Shown here: piece by piece, positions 13,082 through 20,800 of the stretch
Layout of the letters: each line of letters starts with the position of its first letter
Numbering within the stretch: the stretch's first letter is position 1
Assembly: GCA_964403885.1 (NCBI GenBank)
Contig: CAYOHY010000029.1
Span: 1-24,363, forward strand
Direction of reading: 5' to 3'
Source: CAYOHY01 sp964403885
GTDB lineage: Bacteria > Actinomycetota > Coriobacteriia > Anaerosomatales > PHET01
Length of the DNA stretch: 24,363 bases
Notes under the pieces: model-generated
The model's database searches: none
Told to the model about the DNA's origin: nothing
What the model saw: only the letters and a program-made list of their open reading frames with translations
Program-made: the position numbers and the translations under genes

Positions 13082-13801
13082 ATGACTGAACAGGTGAACG
13101 ACGCGCGCGTGAACGGCGACGGGACCATCTCGGGCGGATCGTACGCGACGATCGTCATCAACGGCGCCGGGACCGTCACGGGCGACGTGGTGTGCAAGGA
13201 GCTCAAGATCAACGGAGCCGGACGCTGCACCGGCGCGGTGAAGGCAGACCTCATCAACGTCAACGGCGCGGGCACCTTCGACGGTGCGGTCCAGGCCGGC
13301 GAGATGGTGGTCAACGGCTCGGCCGACGTACACGCCGGCATGGGCATCGGGCGGCTCAAGATCCGCGGCACCTGCGCGCTCGACGGCGGACTCGCGGCAC
13401 ACGAGGTGGAGCTTCGCGGCGAGATCCGCGTGGGCGGCGACCTTCAGGCCGAGCGCTTCACCGGCGAGGGCAGGTTCGCGATCAACGGCCTGCTCAACGC
13501 CGACACCATCGATCTGCGCATCCACGGCCGAAGCGCCGCGCGCGAGGTGGGCGGCGAGCACATCGTCTTGCGCGCGCCGGAAGGCTTCTCGTCGATCTTC
13601 TCGGTGTTCTCGGATCGCAGGCTTGTGACCGATTCGATCGAGGCCGACGAGGTCCAGCTCATTTCGACCACCGCCAAGGTGGTCCGCGGAGCGCGGGTCA
13701 CGGTGGGCGAGGGGTGCGAGATCGAGCTGGTCGAGTACACCGAGAGCTTGCAGCGACTCGCAGGCGCGCAGGTGCGCGAGGAGCGCAAGACCGAGGCGTA
13801 G
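13082..13801 (+). CDS. Bactofilin-like polymer-forming protein
   Basis: A 239-aa protein built of short beta-strand repeats with spaced Gly and Asn: TIVINGAGTVTGDVV, ELKINGAGRCTGAVKA, LINVNGAGTFDGAVQA, MVVNGSADVHAG and LKIRGTCALDGGL. This is the right-handed beta-helix pattern of bactofilins and YhbE-type proteins, which assemble into filaments without nucleotide and scaffold envelope structures. A less regular C-terminal part (from about 160) adds more strand repeats, including DSIEADEVQLISTTAKVVRGARVTVG, and a charged tail. There is no membrane segment. ATG 13082 follows GGAGGG at 13071-13076. It ends 6 nt from the convergent nth gene, closing the envelope operon. Confidence 0.83.
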   Translation: MTEQVNDARVNGDGTISGGSYATIVINGAGTVTGDVVCKELKINGAGRCTGAVKADLINVNGAGTFDGAVQAGEMVVNGSADVHAGMGIGRLKIRGTCALDGGLAAHEVELRGEIRVGGDLQAERFTGEGRFAINGLLNADTIDLRIHGRSAAREVGGEHIVLRAPEGFSSIFSVFSDRRLVTDSIEADEVQLISTTAKVVRGARVTVGEGCEIELVEYTESLQRLAGAQVREERKTEA

Positions 13802-13807
13802 GAGCGG

Positions 13808-14509
13808 CTAGAGCGTCTCGCGCCACCCGGCGGGCTTGAACGCCGAGGGGCACACGTCATTGAGAAAACACGCACCACAGGCCGGGCGCTTTGCATCGCA
13901 GATCGCCCGGCCGTGGTTTATCAGGTCGTAGTTCACGCGGTGCCAGTGGTCCGGCGGGAAGAGCGACATCAGATCGCGCTCCACCTTGTCGGTGTCTTTG
14001 TTGGTGGAGAGGCCGAAGCGGTGGGCGAGCCGAAACACGTGGGTGTCGACGGCGATGCCCTCGGTCTTGCCGAAGGCCTCACCCAGCACGATGTTCGCGG
14101 TCTTTCGCGCCACGCCCGGCAGCGACGTGAGCGCCTCCATGGTGTCGGGCACCTCGCCGCCGTGCTCGGCCACGATCATCTGGCAGGTGCGGATGATGTT
14201 CTTGGCCTTCTGGTGATAGAAGCCCAGCGACTTCACGTAGCCCTCCACATCGAGCTGGTCCGCGCCCGCGAGATCCGCCGGCGTGGGGTAGCGCTCGAAC
14301 AGCGCGGGCGTCGCCTTGTTCACGCCCACATCAGTGGTCTGCGCCGAGAGGATCACGGCGATGAGCAGCTGGTAGGGGTTCTCGAAGTGAAGCGCGGCGT
14401 GCGGATCGCCGTAGTGGGCCTCGAGCCGCTCGGCATAGATGGGCGCGAGCCGCTCGCGCTCTTCGCGCGGCAGGTCCGGGATGGGCTCGGTGGTGGACTT
14501 GACCGCCAT
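13808..14509 (-). CDS. nth: Endonuclease III
   Basis: A 233-aa DNA glycosylase/AP lyase of base excision repair that removes oxidised pyrimidines. The helix-hairpin-helix LTSLPGVARKTANIVL carries the catalytic lysine K136, and the catalytic aspartate is D155 in VDTHVFRLAHR. The 4Fe-4S cluster loop is C204-X6-C211-X2-C214-X5-C220, as in E. coli Nth. Also typical are LLIAVILSAQTTD and the GFYHQKAKNI region. The start ATG 14509 has GAGGAG about 8 nt upstream. The upstream side is cut by an assembly gap 57 bases away, so its operon context on that side is unknown. Confidence 0.96.
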   Translation of the reverse strand: MAVKSTTEPIPDLPREERERLAPIYAERLEAHYGDPHAALHFENPYQLLIAVILSAQTTDVGVNKATPALFERYPTPADLAGADQLDVEGYVKSLGFYHQKAKNIIRTCQMIVAEHGGEVPDTMEALTSLPGVARKTANIVLGEAFGKTEGIAVDTHVFRLAHRFGLSTNKDTDKVERDLMSLFPPDHWHRVNYDLINHGRAICDAKRPACGACFLNDVCPSAFKPAGWRETL

Positions 14510-14566
14510 GGGCGAGGCTCCTCAGGGTGGGCGAGCGGTGATGCGGTTGAGGATACCCATCCGGGT

Positions 14567-14666
14567 NNNNNNNNNNNNNNNNNNNNNNNNNNNNNNNNNN
14601 NNNNNNNNNNNNNNNNNNNNNNNNNNNNNNNNNNNNNNNNNNNNNNNNNNNNNNNNNNNNNNNNNN
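14567..14666. other. Assembly gap (100 N)
   Basis: Exactly 100 N bases, the usual placeholder for a scaffold join of unknown true length. Translations crossing it are meaningless. Confidence 0.99.
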
Positions 14667-15059
14667 GCGGCCGTTTCCCAGAGAGGGAAAAGCGCTGTGG
14701 CGTCGAGCACCGGTGACGTCGTGGTGATAGCTGAGTCGCCCGATGGGGGGCGCGCGGCGTTTGGCCTGGCCAGGGTGGCCGGACGCGAACACTGGGTGTA
14801 CGTTCCGCTGCCCGAACCGACGGCGAGCGCGTACTCGAGAATACGCGAGCGTGCGGCGCAGGGGTCCGTGTACCTGGTCCCGTCGAATCTTGGGATGGCC
14901 GAGGCCTACTGGCTCCTGTTCGATGAGGGTGCATCGCAGAGCGCCCTATTCATCAGCGGTCCGCCGGAGACGCCCATCGAGATCGACAACGTACAGCTGC
15001 GTGAGGGGGGCGAGTATCCCTCGTGGTACGTCGCCAGCCCGACGGTCATCCGGCGGTGA
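14667..15059 (+). CDS. Hypothetical protein, 5' end in the assembly gap
   Basis: An open frame runs from the gap edge to the TGA at 15057-15059, about 130 residues. A GTG at 14697 with AGAGGG upstream could be an internal start if the gene is complete. The product is soluble-looking: GDVVVIAESPDGGRAAFGLARV, HWVYVPLPEPTASAYSRI, VYLVPSNLGMAEAYWLLFDEG, ALFISGPPETPIEIDNVQL. It suggests a beta-rich domain with no signal or catalytic motif I recognise. The next gene, a lipoprotein, begins 59 nt downstream. No function is proposed. Confidence is moderate because one end is missing. Confidence 0.55.
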   Translation, partial: AAVSQRGKSAVASSTGDVVVIAESPDGGRAAFGLARVAGREHWVYVPLPEPTASAYSRIRERAAQGSVYLVPSNLGMAEAYWLLFDEGASQSALFISGPPETPIEIDNVQLREGGEYPSWYVASPTVIRR

Positions 15060-15118
15060 GGGTGCGCATGAGGTCGGTCCTCGCTAGTGCAGAAACGACA
15101 AAGCAGACCGGAGGCACG

Positions 15119-15547
15119 GTGACCACGATTCTTCGTACGACCTTGGCGCTGACTTTGGCCCTGACGGGTCTGATTGCCGTTGTAGGATGCTCCAGCGTCG
15201 ATTCGGGCGAGCGGGTCTCAAAGAAGGCGGCCCTGGAACACGTGAGGAGCATCGCGTCCGGGGATGCCGTGGTTGATACGGAATCGGGCGACACGCTCGA
15301 GATGATGCGCGAGGCTGCTTTCGGCACATACGATCCGGTGAAGCTCGTCTCGGCAAGAGTACTGTCGGTGGCGGCGCCCGACGAGTCGACGACCTTCACC
15401 ATGGGCAAGGGCATCGTCGCGTTCGACGTGAGGGTCAAGGCGAAGATCGTCACCGAGAAGGGTGCGAGTAAGGCGCCGATCGTGCACGTCGTGGTGTTCG
15501 TGATCAACGGAAAGCCCTACGTCCAAAGCGCTTATCGGGGGAAGTAA
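15119..15547 (+). CDS. Small putative lipoprotein of unknown function
   Basis: A 142-aa secreted protein. GTG 15119, with GGAGG at 15110-15114, gives a compact lipoprotein signal peptide (MTTILRTTLALTLALTGLIAVVGC, lipidated cysteine at residue 24). Starting at ATG 15068 or further upstream would add a long polar N-terminus unlike a signal peptide. The mature part begins SSVDSGERVSKKAALEHVRS, has an acidic middle, then strand-like segments GKGIVAFDVRVKAKIVTE, APIVHVVVFVINGKPYVQSAYRGK. The C-terminal pattern resembles small NTF2-like or cystatin-like lipoprotein domains, but I do not recognise the family. It lies in the block between the two gaps. Confidence 0.7.
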   Translation: MTTILRTTLALTLALTGLIAVVGCSSVDSGERVSKKAALEHVRSIASGDAVVDTESGDTLEMMREAAFGTYDPVKLVSARVLSVAAPDESTTFTMGKGIVAFDVRVKAKIVTEKGASKAPIVHVVVFVINGKPYVQSAYRGK

Positions 15548-15583
15548 GCACCGCCATCGAGTCGCAAGACGCCGGGAGTTCAG

Positions 15584-15940
15584 ATGTGGGCCATACAAAT
15601 CCTCTTGAATGCGGTGGGCCTGTTCCTCGTGAAGTTGCCCTTCCGTATCGCGGGAAGGATCGCTGCCCGCACAACGGGCTCACGGAATGTCTTCGACGCA
15701 GCTGGCGTCACGGCGGTCTGGCAGGATGTCGACCCCTACCATTGGGGTGCTCCGGTTCGCCCCAGTGAGTACGCGGAGATCGGTGTAGCGACTTACGAGG
15801 CCCTCGCTGCCGATCCCAGAGCGGAAGTGCGCGACACCCTGAATCTGATGGTCGAGCGATTTGCGTGGGAGTATGGCGACCCGGACGTTGCCAGAATGAG
15901 ACTGCTGGCGAAGCAGGTCGATCGCCTGCGATCTGCGTGA
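15584..15940 (+). CDS. Hypothetical protein with N-terminal membrane segment
   Basis: A 118-aa protein. Residues about 3-25 (AIQILLNAVGLFLVKLPFRIAG) form one hydrophobic or amphipathic helix followed by an Arg-rich stretch. The rest is polar and acidic: DAAGVTAVWQDVDPYHWGAPV, then helices around EYAEIGVATYEAL and RDTLNLMVERFAWEYGDPDVARMRLLAKQVDRLR. No known domain was recognised. ATG 15584 has GGGAG at 15574-15578. It follows the lipoprotein gene by 36 nt and may be cotranscribed. Its stop lies 5 nt from the stop of the convergent vapC. Confidence 0.6.
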   Translation: MWAIQILLNAVGLFLVKLPFRIAGRIAARTTGSRNVFDAAGVTAVWQDVDPYHWGAPVRPSEYAEIGVATYEALAADPRAEVRDTLNLMVERFAWEYGDPDVARMRLLAKQVDRLRSA

Positions 15941-15945
15941 TGCGC

Positions 15946-16329
15946 CTACTCGCCCGGTCTCGCAGCCGTGTAGCGCACGCCTTCGACACCCTCGAAGTGG
16001 GAGTCCTGTGTCCACAGTGTGGCCCCGTGCGCTCGGGCGGTCGAAAGCATGATCGAGTCCGCAAGTGGCAATCCAAGATTGACGCTGAGCGCCGCTGCTT
16101 CTATTGCCGAGGCCGCGTCGAAGTCGACGATCGTGCCTTGCTGCATGAGTGCTACGGCCTGGAGCGCGTCGCCTTCATCTCGCTGCTGCAGGACTCGCTT
16201 GAAGACCTCGTAGACACTGATGGCGGGGACAACGAGCGATTCGACGTCGTTGAGCGCTGGCGCGAAGAAGTCTGCATTGGGTCCTGAGGCTAGGTACTCA
16301 AGCCACCCGCATGAATCGACGACATTCAC
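15946..16329 (-). CDS. vapC: VapC-type PIN-domain toxin
   Basis: A 127-aa PIN-domain ribonuclease. The acidic metal-binding residues are all present: D5 in VVDSCGWLEYL, E41 in VYEVFKR, D91 in LPLADSIML and D109 in WTQDSHF. The toxin is therefore predicted to be active. VapC toxins cleave tRNA or rRNA when freed from antitoxin. Translation starts at GTG 16329, which overlaps the antitoxin TGA in a GTGA (16329-16326), giving translational coupling. The partner is an AbrB-type antitoxin directly upstream. The cellular target cannot be inferred. Confidence 0.93.
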   Translation of the reverse strand: MNVVDSCGWLEYLASGPNADFFAPALNDVESLVVPAISVYEVFKRVLQQRDEGDALQAVALMQQGTIVDFDAASAIEAAALSVNLGLPLADSIMLSTARAHGATLWTQDSHFEGVEGVRYTAARPGE

Positions 16330-16532
16330 ACGCGGTCATCCTCACGGGGCACTGAGGTGTCGATGCCTGCGAGAAAGCCGCGCATGCTCGCAATCGAGCG
16401 AACTGGCATGAACTCGACACGGTCGCCGTACTCGATAACCTGTACTTGCTGGCCGGGATGCAGGTTGAGACGTTCGCGGATCCGCTTGGGAATGACGACC
16501 TGGAATTTGGGTGAGATGGTGACGGTGGTCAT
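16326..16532 (-). CDS. vapB: AbrB/MazE-type (VapB) antitoxin
   Basis: A 68-aa antitoxin with an N-terminal SpoVT-AbrB swapped-hairpin DNA-binding domain: TVTISPKFQVVIPKRIRERLNL then PGQQVQVIEYGDRVEFMPV. A short C-terminal tail rich in charged residues (about 47-68) should inhibit VapC. ATG 16532 is preceded by GGAGAG (16542-16537); a second in-frame ATG at 16544 lies within the upstream operator and is less likely. Two TATCGATA boxes upstream are the probable autoregulatory sites. The surrounding sequence is clearly more AT-rich than the rest of the window, which is compatible with acquisition of the module by transfer. Confidence 0.9.
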   Translation of the reverse strand: MTTVTISPKFQVVIPKRIRERLNLHPGQQVQVIEYGDRVEFMPVRSIASMRGFLAGIDTSVPREDDRV

Positions 16533-16543
16533 GATGCTCTCCA

Positions 16544-16582
16544 TATCGATAACATCCGCGTACAACGAATAGTATATCGATA
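16544..16582. promoter_or_regulatory. Paired TATCGATA operator boxes
   Basis: The 8-bp palindrome TATCGATA occurs at 16544-16551 and 16575-16582, 31 bp apart (about three helical turns). Both copies are preceded by A. One touches the -10 box of the vapBC promoter and the other lies in the leader just before the ribosome-binding site, a typical layout for cooperative antitoxin/toxin binding. Confidence 0.6.
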
Positions 16583-16599
16583 CCCTATTGGTAGGACAA
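16571..16599 (-). promoter_or_regulatory. vapBC promoter (TTGTCC-N17-TATACT)
   Basis: Minus strand TTGTCC (16599-16594), exactly 17 nt, then TATACT (16576-16571). Transcription would start near 16564, about 32 nt before the vapB ATG. It is one of the best-formed sigma-A promoters in the window. Confidence 0.65.
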
Positions 16600-16687
16600 A
16601 GCGCCACATGCTCGGGCTGACGAAAGGGGGAGTCGGTCGCGGTGCAGCCGGGCTTTACCTGACTGGCGACGAGAGACGGAGGTGATC

Positions 16688-17221
16688 ATGGAATCGACAG
16701 TCGCGCGTCGGCTTCGCAGGACTGGACTCGTTGTCGTGGGTATCGTGGCGGCTCTGCTTGGCGTCGTGCTGATGCTCGGCCTCTTCGTCACTGCACGTTC
16801 GTTTGTTCCTCATATTCCTTTCGAGCCGCCGGCCGCTACGGTGGTCAAGGGCGCCAGCTCTGGACCGGAGGCCGTGGTCCTCAAGTGCTTCCAGTTCGCC
16901 GCAGATGGCGATGTCGACTCCATGCAGAAGCTGTTTATGGGACCGACAGCGCGAGCCGATGCGCTGTTCTACTCTCGCATGCTTCGATCCTCCCGTGGTG
17001 TCAGGATCGGGCGACCGGTTCCAGAGCAACTGCCGGCTTCTCTGAGGCTCAAAGGTTCCGAGGTGCAGCCCTTCGCGCAGGTAGTGGGAGTCCCCGTGTT
17101 GTTCGTCTTGAAGACGCCGGATGGCCTCTTGCCCTACACGGTCGAGTCGAGATGGTTCATCCTCGGGCAGGATCGTGATTCAGGTGCGTGGGTGATCTTG
17201 GTGATCGGAGGCATGTCATAG
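16688..17221 (+). CDS. Membrane-anchored protein of unknown function
   Basis: A 177-aa protein with a short Arg-rich cytoplasmic start, one membrane helix (about residues 12-35, GLVVVGIVAALLGVVLMLGLFV) and an extracytoplasmic domain. The latter begins SGPEAVVLKCFQFAADGDVDSMQKLF and ends with strands FAQVVGVPVLFVLK, YTVESRWFILGQDRDSGAWVIL. Its helix-then-strands order resembles NTF2-like domains of secreted bacterial proteins, but the family is not certain. ATG 16688 follows GGAGGTGAT (16678-16686), a nearly complete anti-16S match. It diverges from vapBC. No function is proposed. Confidence 0.68.
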   Translation: MESTVARRLRRTGLVVVGIVAALLGVVLMLGLFVTARSFVPHIPFEPPAATVVKGASSGPEAVVLKCFQFAADGDVDSMQKLFMGPTARADALFYSRMLRSSRGVRIGRPVPEQLPASLRLKGSEVQPFAQVVGVPVLFVLKTPDGLLPYTVESRWFILGQDRDSGAWVILVIGGMS

Positions 17222-17303
17222 CCGCTGACACGCGCGACGAGACCGTGGCGACATCAGCCCACGCAGGTCCGAGAAGCAGCAGCCCGTCGAAACACGGTGT
17301 GTG

Positions 17304-17648
17304 ATGGCTGAACCAAGCAAAGCACCGCAACTCAGGCGCGATTTCAACTGGAACTGGCCTGCCGCGCTGGCGTCGGCCGCCCAGGCGCTAGCCTTCGCAT
17401 TGGTCGCCTACACGGCGAATGCCACCGTCTGGTACTTCGCCATCGGGGCGGTGTTTGGTATCGCTGGCGGCATCTTCGAGGCGAAGGATGCCAGCGACGG
17501 GGTGGATCCTTTGTGGTGTGTCGCGCCCGTTGTGCTCTTCGGCCTGCAGCTCCTGGTGCCCAGCCTGTGGATTGACGTGAAGGTGCAGATGTCGGCCTTC
17601 GCGTGCGGTCTGGCGGCCTCGCTGTTCGTGGTCTTCGTTCGACAAGCG
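17304..17648 (+). CDS. Hypothetical multi-pass membrane protein, 3' end in assembly gap
   Basis: At least 115 residues before the gap. Four hydrophobic segments are seen: AALASAAQALAFALVAYTA, VWYFAIGAVFGIAGGIFEA, PLWCVAPVVLFGLQLLVPSLW and QMSAFACGLAASLFVVFV, with a polar N-terminus ending in FNWNWP. ATG 17304 and GTG 17301 are both possible starts; no strong ribosome-binding site is visible. No family is recognised. It follows the previous gene by 82 nt, a stretch in which nothing else was found. Confidence 0.5.
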
Positions 17649-17748
17649 NNNNNNNNNNNNNNNNNNNNNNNNNNNNNNNNNNNNNNNNNNNNNNNNNNNN
17701 NNNNNNNNNNNNNNNNNNNNNNNNNNNNNNNNNNNNNNNNNNNNNNNN
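17649..17748. other. Assembly gap (100 N)
   Basis: Exactly 100 N bases; true distance unknown. It cuts the 3' end of the membrane protein gene and separates the 14.7-17.6 kb block from mfd. Confidence 0.99.
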
Positions 17749-17749
17749 A

Positions 17750-17777
17750 TGCGGGGATAGTCTGTGGCGTCCCCGCA
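17750..17777 (+). other. Hairpin upstream of mfd
   Basis: TGCGGGGA (17750-17757) and TCCCCGCA (17770-17777) form a perfect 8-bp stem over a 12-nt loop, right after the gap and 73 nt before the mfd ATG. There is no U-tract. It could be the end structure of an upstream gene lost in the gap, or leader structure for mfd. Confidence 0.35.
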
Positions 17778-17850
17778 ACGGCATCGGCACCCGCCGCGCT
17801 CCCGTTCGCGGGTCTTCGTGCTGTCTGCGACCCGTAGGGGAGCTTGCCTG

Positions 17851-20800
17851 ATGTTGATCGACCGCCTCACTTCCGCGCTTCGCGGCTCCAAGGCGTACGG
17901 CACCGTGACCGAGCTCATCGCTCGCGGATCCGACGCCACGCTGGCCGCCCCGGGGCTCGTGCGTCCCGCGCTGGTCGCCTCGCTCTACTCGGCGAATCCG
18001 CGCCCCATCTTCGTGGTGCTGGCCGGCGCTGAGACCGCCGAGCGCTTCGCGCGCCAGACCGCGGCGTTCATCGGCCTTGAGAACGTGCTGCTGCTCACGG
18101 ACCGCTCGGACCTGCCGTGGGGCGATGCCCAGCCGGACCTCGCCGAGGTGGGCGCGCGTGCGCGGGCGCTCTACGCGCTCGACAAGAACCGCCCCGTGGT
18201 CGTGGTCGCCTCGGCGCGTGCGCTGCTTCGCGCGGTGCCGCCGCAGGGCAGCCGTGTCTACGACCCCATCGAGCTTGGCGTGGGTGTGACGCTCGACCTC
18301 GAGCAGACCGCAGGCCGCCTGTCGCGCATGGGCTACGAGCGTCTCGACGCCGCCGATGAGCCCGGCACCTTCGCCGTGCGCGGCGGCATCCTCGACGTCT
18401 ACCCCGCAGGCTCCCAGCACCCCGTGCGCGCCGAGCTCTTTGGCGACGAGGTGGAGACCCTCAAGCGCTACGTCCCCGGCACCGGCCAGTCGATCGGTGA
18501 CTCCGAGGCCGTCGAGATCTATCCCTGCCGAGAGCTCGTGCTCTCCCAGCGCGGCTACGAGGCCGCCGAGCGGGTCCTGAGCGAGCGTGCCCTCAAGCAC
18601 CCCGAGGTCGCCCACGAGCTCGAGCTGCTGCGCGAGGGCATCCCGTTCATCGGCGTGGAGCGCTACCTGCCGCTGCTCTACAAGCGGGCCGCCGCGCCCA
18701 CCGAGTACATCGGCTCCGAGGTGCTCGTGGTGGTCGCCGAGCCGCGCTCGCTGTTCGACGACACCGTGCGCCGCCGAGAGGAGCTCGAAGCCGCCGCGAA
18801 GGCCGCCGGGTACCGCTCGGTCGCCCCGGCGACACCCGCGCTCGAGGGGCTGTACCTCTCGCCCGCGCAGATCGACTTCGGCGATCGTCAGCGGCTGACC
18901 CTGCTGTCGCTGCTGCGTGCGGGCAGCGGCGTGGACGCCGAGCTCTCGGCGCGCCGCCCCGAGGTCTCCGGCGGCGAGGACCGCTTCGTGGGCGGTGTGC
19001 GCTCGCTGCTGTCCTCGGGCTACTCGGTCGCACTCGCCGTGCCGGACCGCCGCACCCGTCGCCGCGTGGGCGACACGCTCGTGGCCGCGGGCGTGCCCGT
19101 GGTCGAGGTGCGCGACCACTCGGCGGAAGGGGAGTCCGAGGAGGCCCAGGCCCCCGCTCCTCGCGGCGCCGTGCTTCTCTCGGACGTCGACGTGCCCTCG
19201 GGCTTCGTGGTCGCCGATGCTCGGCTGGCGGTCGTCTCGATCGATGACGTCTACCCGCGCTCGGCCCAGCGCCGCCGCCGTCGCGACATCGACCCCACCC
19301 GCGTGACGTTCAGCTTCTCGCCGGGCGACTACGTGGTGCACGCGACGCACGGTATCGCGCTGTTCAAGGAGGTCGTGCGCCAGGAGGTGCTGGGCTCCCA
19401 GCGCGACTACCTCTTGCTCGAGTACGCCAAGGGCGACAAGCTCTTCGTACCGGTCGAGCAGATCGACCGCGTCACCAAGTTCGTGGGCCCCGAGGGCGCC
19501 GCGCCGCGCGTGACGCGCCTCAACACCGCAGACTGGACCAAGGCCACCACCAAGGCCCGCTCGGCGGCCCGCGCGCTCGCCTTCGACCTCGTGGACCTCT
19601 ACGCGCGTCGCTCCACCGTGAGCGGTCACGCCTACGGAGCGGACACCGCGTGGCAGCTGGAGATGGAGGCGATGTTCCCCTACGAGGAGACGCCGGACCA
19701 GCTCGCCGCGATCGCCGACGTGAAGGCGGACATGGAGTCCGACAAGCCCATGGACCGTCTGGTCTGCGGCGACGTGGGCTACGGCAAGACCGAGGTCGCG
19801 ATCCGCGCCGCGTTCAAGGCCGCCCACGACGGCAAGCAGGTCATGGTGCTGTGTCCCACCACCATCCTCGCGCAGCAGCACTACACCAACTTCTCGGAGC
19901 GCTTCGCTCCCTTTGGCATCACCGTCGAGGTCATGAGCCGATTCCGCTCAGAGGCGCAGCAGCAGGCGGCGCTCGAGGGCTTCATGCGCGGCGAGGTCAA
20001 CGTGCTCGTGGGTACGCACCGCCTGCTCTCCCGCGACGTGGCGCCCAAGGACCTGGGCCTCGTGATCATCGACGAGGAGCAGCGCTTTGGCGTCGAGCAC
20101 AAGGAGCACCTGAAGAACCTGCGCGAGCAAGTCGACATCCTCACCTTGTCGGCCACGCCCATCCCGCGCACCCTGCAGATGTCGCTGTCCGGCGTGCGCG
20201 ACATGTCGATCATCGACACCCCGCCGCCCAACCGCTTCCCGGTCTCCGTGCACGTGGGCGAGTGGGATGCCGATGTGGTCTCGGGCGCGGTGCGCCGCGA
20301 GCTCGAGCGCGGCGGCCAGGTCTACTACGTCTCCAACCGCGTGAAGACGATCGACGACGCCGTGCAGCGCGTGCGCGACGCCGCTCCTGAGGCGCGCATC
20401 GGTGTGGCCCACGGCCAGATGTCCGAGCGCGAGCTCGAGAAGGTCATGGAGTCGTTCGCCGCCAACGAGTACGACGTGCTCGTGGCCACCACCATCATCG
20501 AGTCGGGCATCGACAACCCGCACTCCAACACGCTCATCATCGAGGACTCGCAGCGCCTGGGCCTCGCACAGCTCTACCAGCTCAAGGGCCGAGTGGGCAG
20601 AAGCCACGTCAAGGCGTTCGCCTACTTCCTGTTCCCGCGCACCGCGTCGCTCACCGAGCAGGCCATCGAGCGACTCACCGCGATCAAGGAGAACGACGAG
20701 CTGGGCAGCGGCATCAAGATCGCCATGCGCGACCTCGAGATCCGCGGCGCCGGCTCGCTCATCGGCGCCGAGCAAAGCGGCAACCTCTCGGCGGTGGGCT

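Noticed and set aside
14353..14934. Open frames joined across the N run
   Set aside because: The 100-N placeholder has unknown true length, so continuity across it has no meaning.
17801..17812. CCCG-TTCG-CGGG mini-hairpin before mfd as a terminator
   Set aside because: Only four base pairs and no T-tract; such stems are expected by chance at this GC content.
17344..19881. Very long minus-strand open frame opposite mfd (845 codons)
   Set aside because: It is an artefact of GC-rich third positions opposite a real gene, crosses an N gap, and its translation is low-complexity Arg/His/Ala/Gly with no family match.
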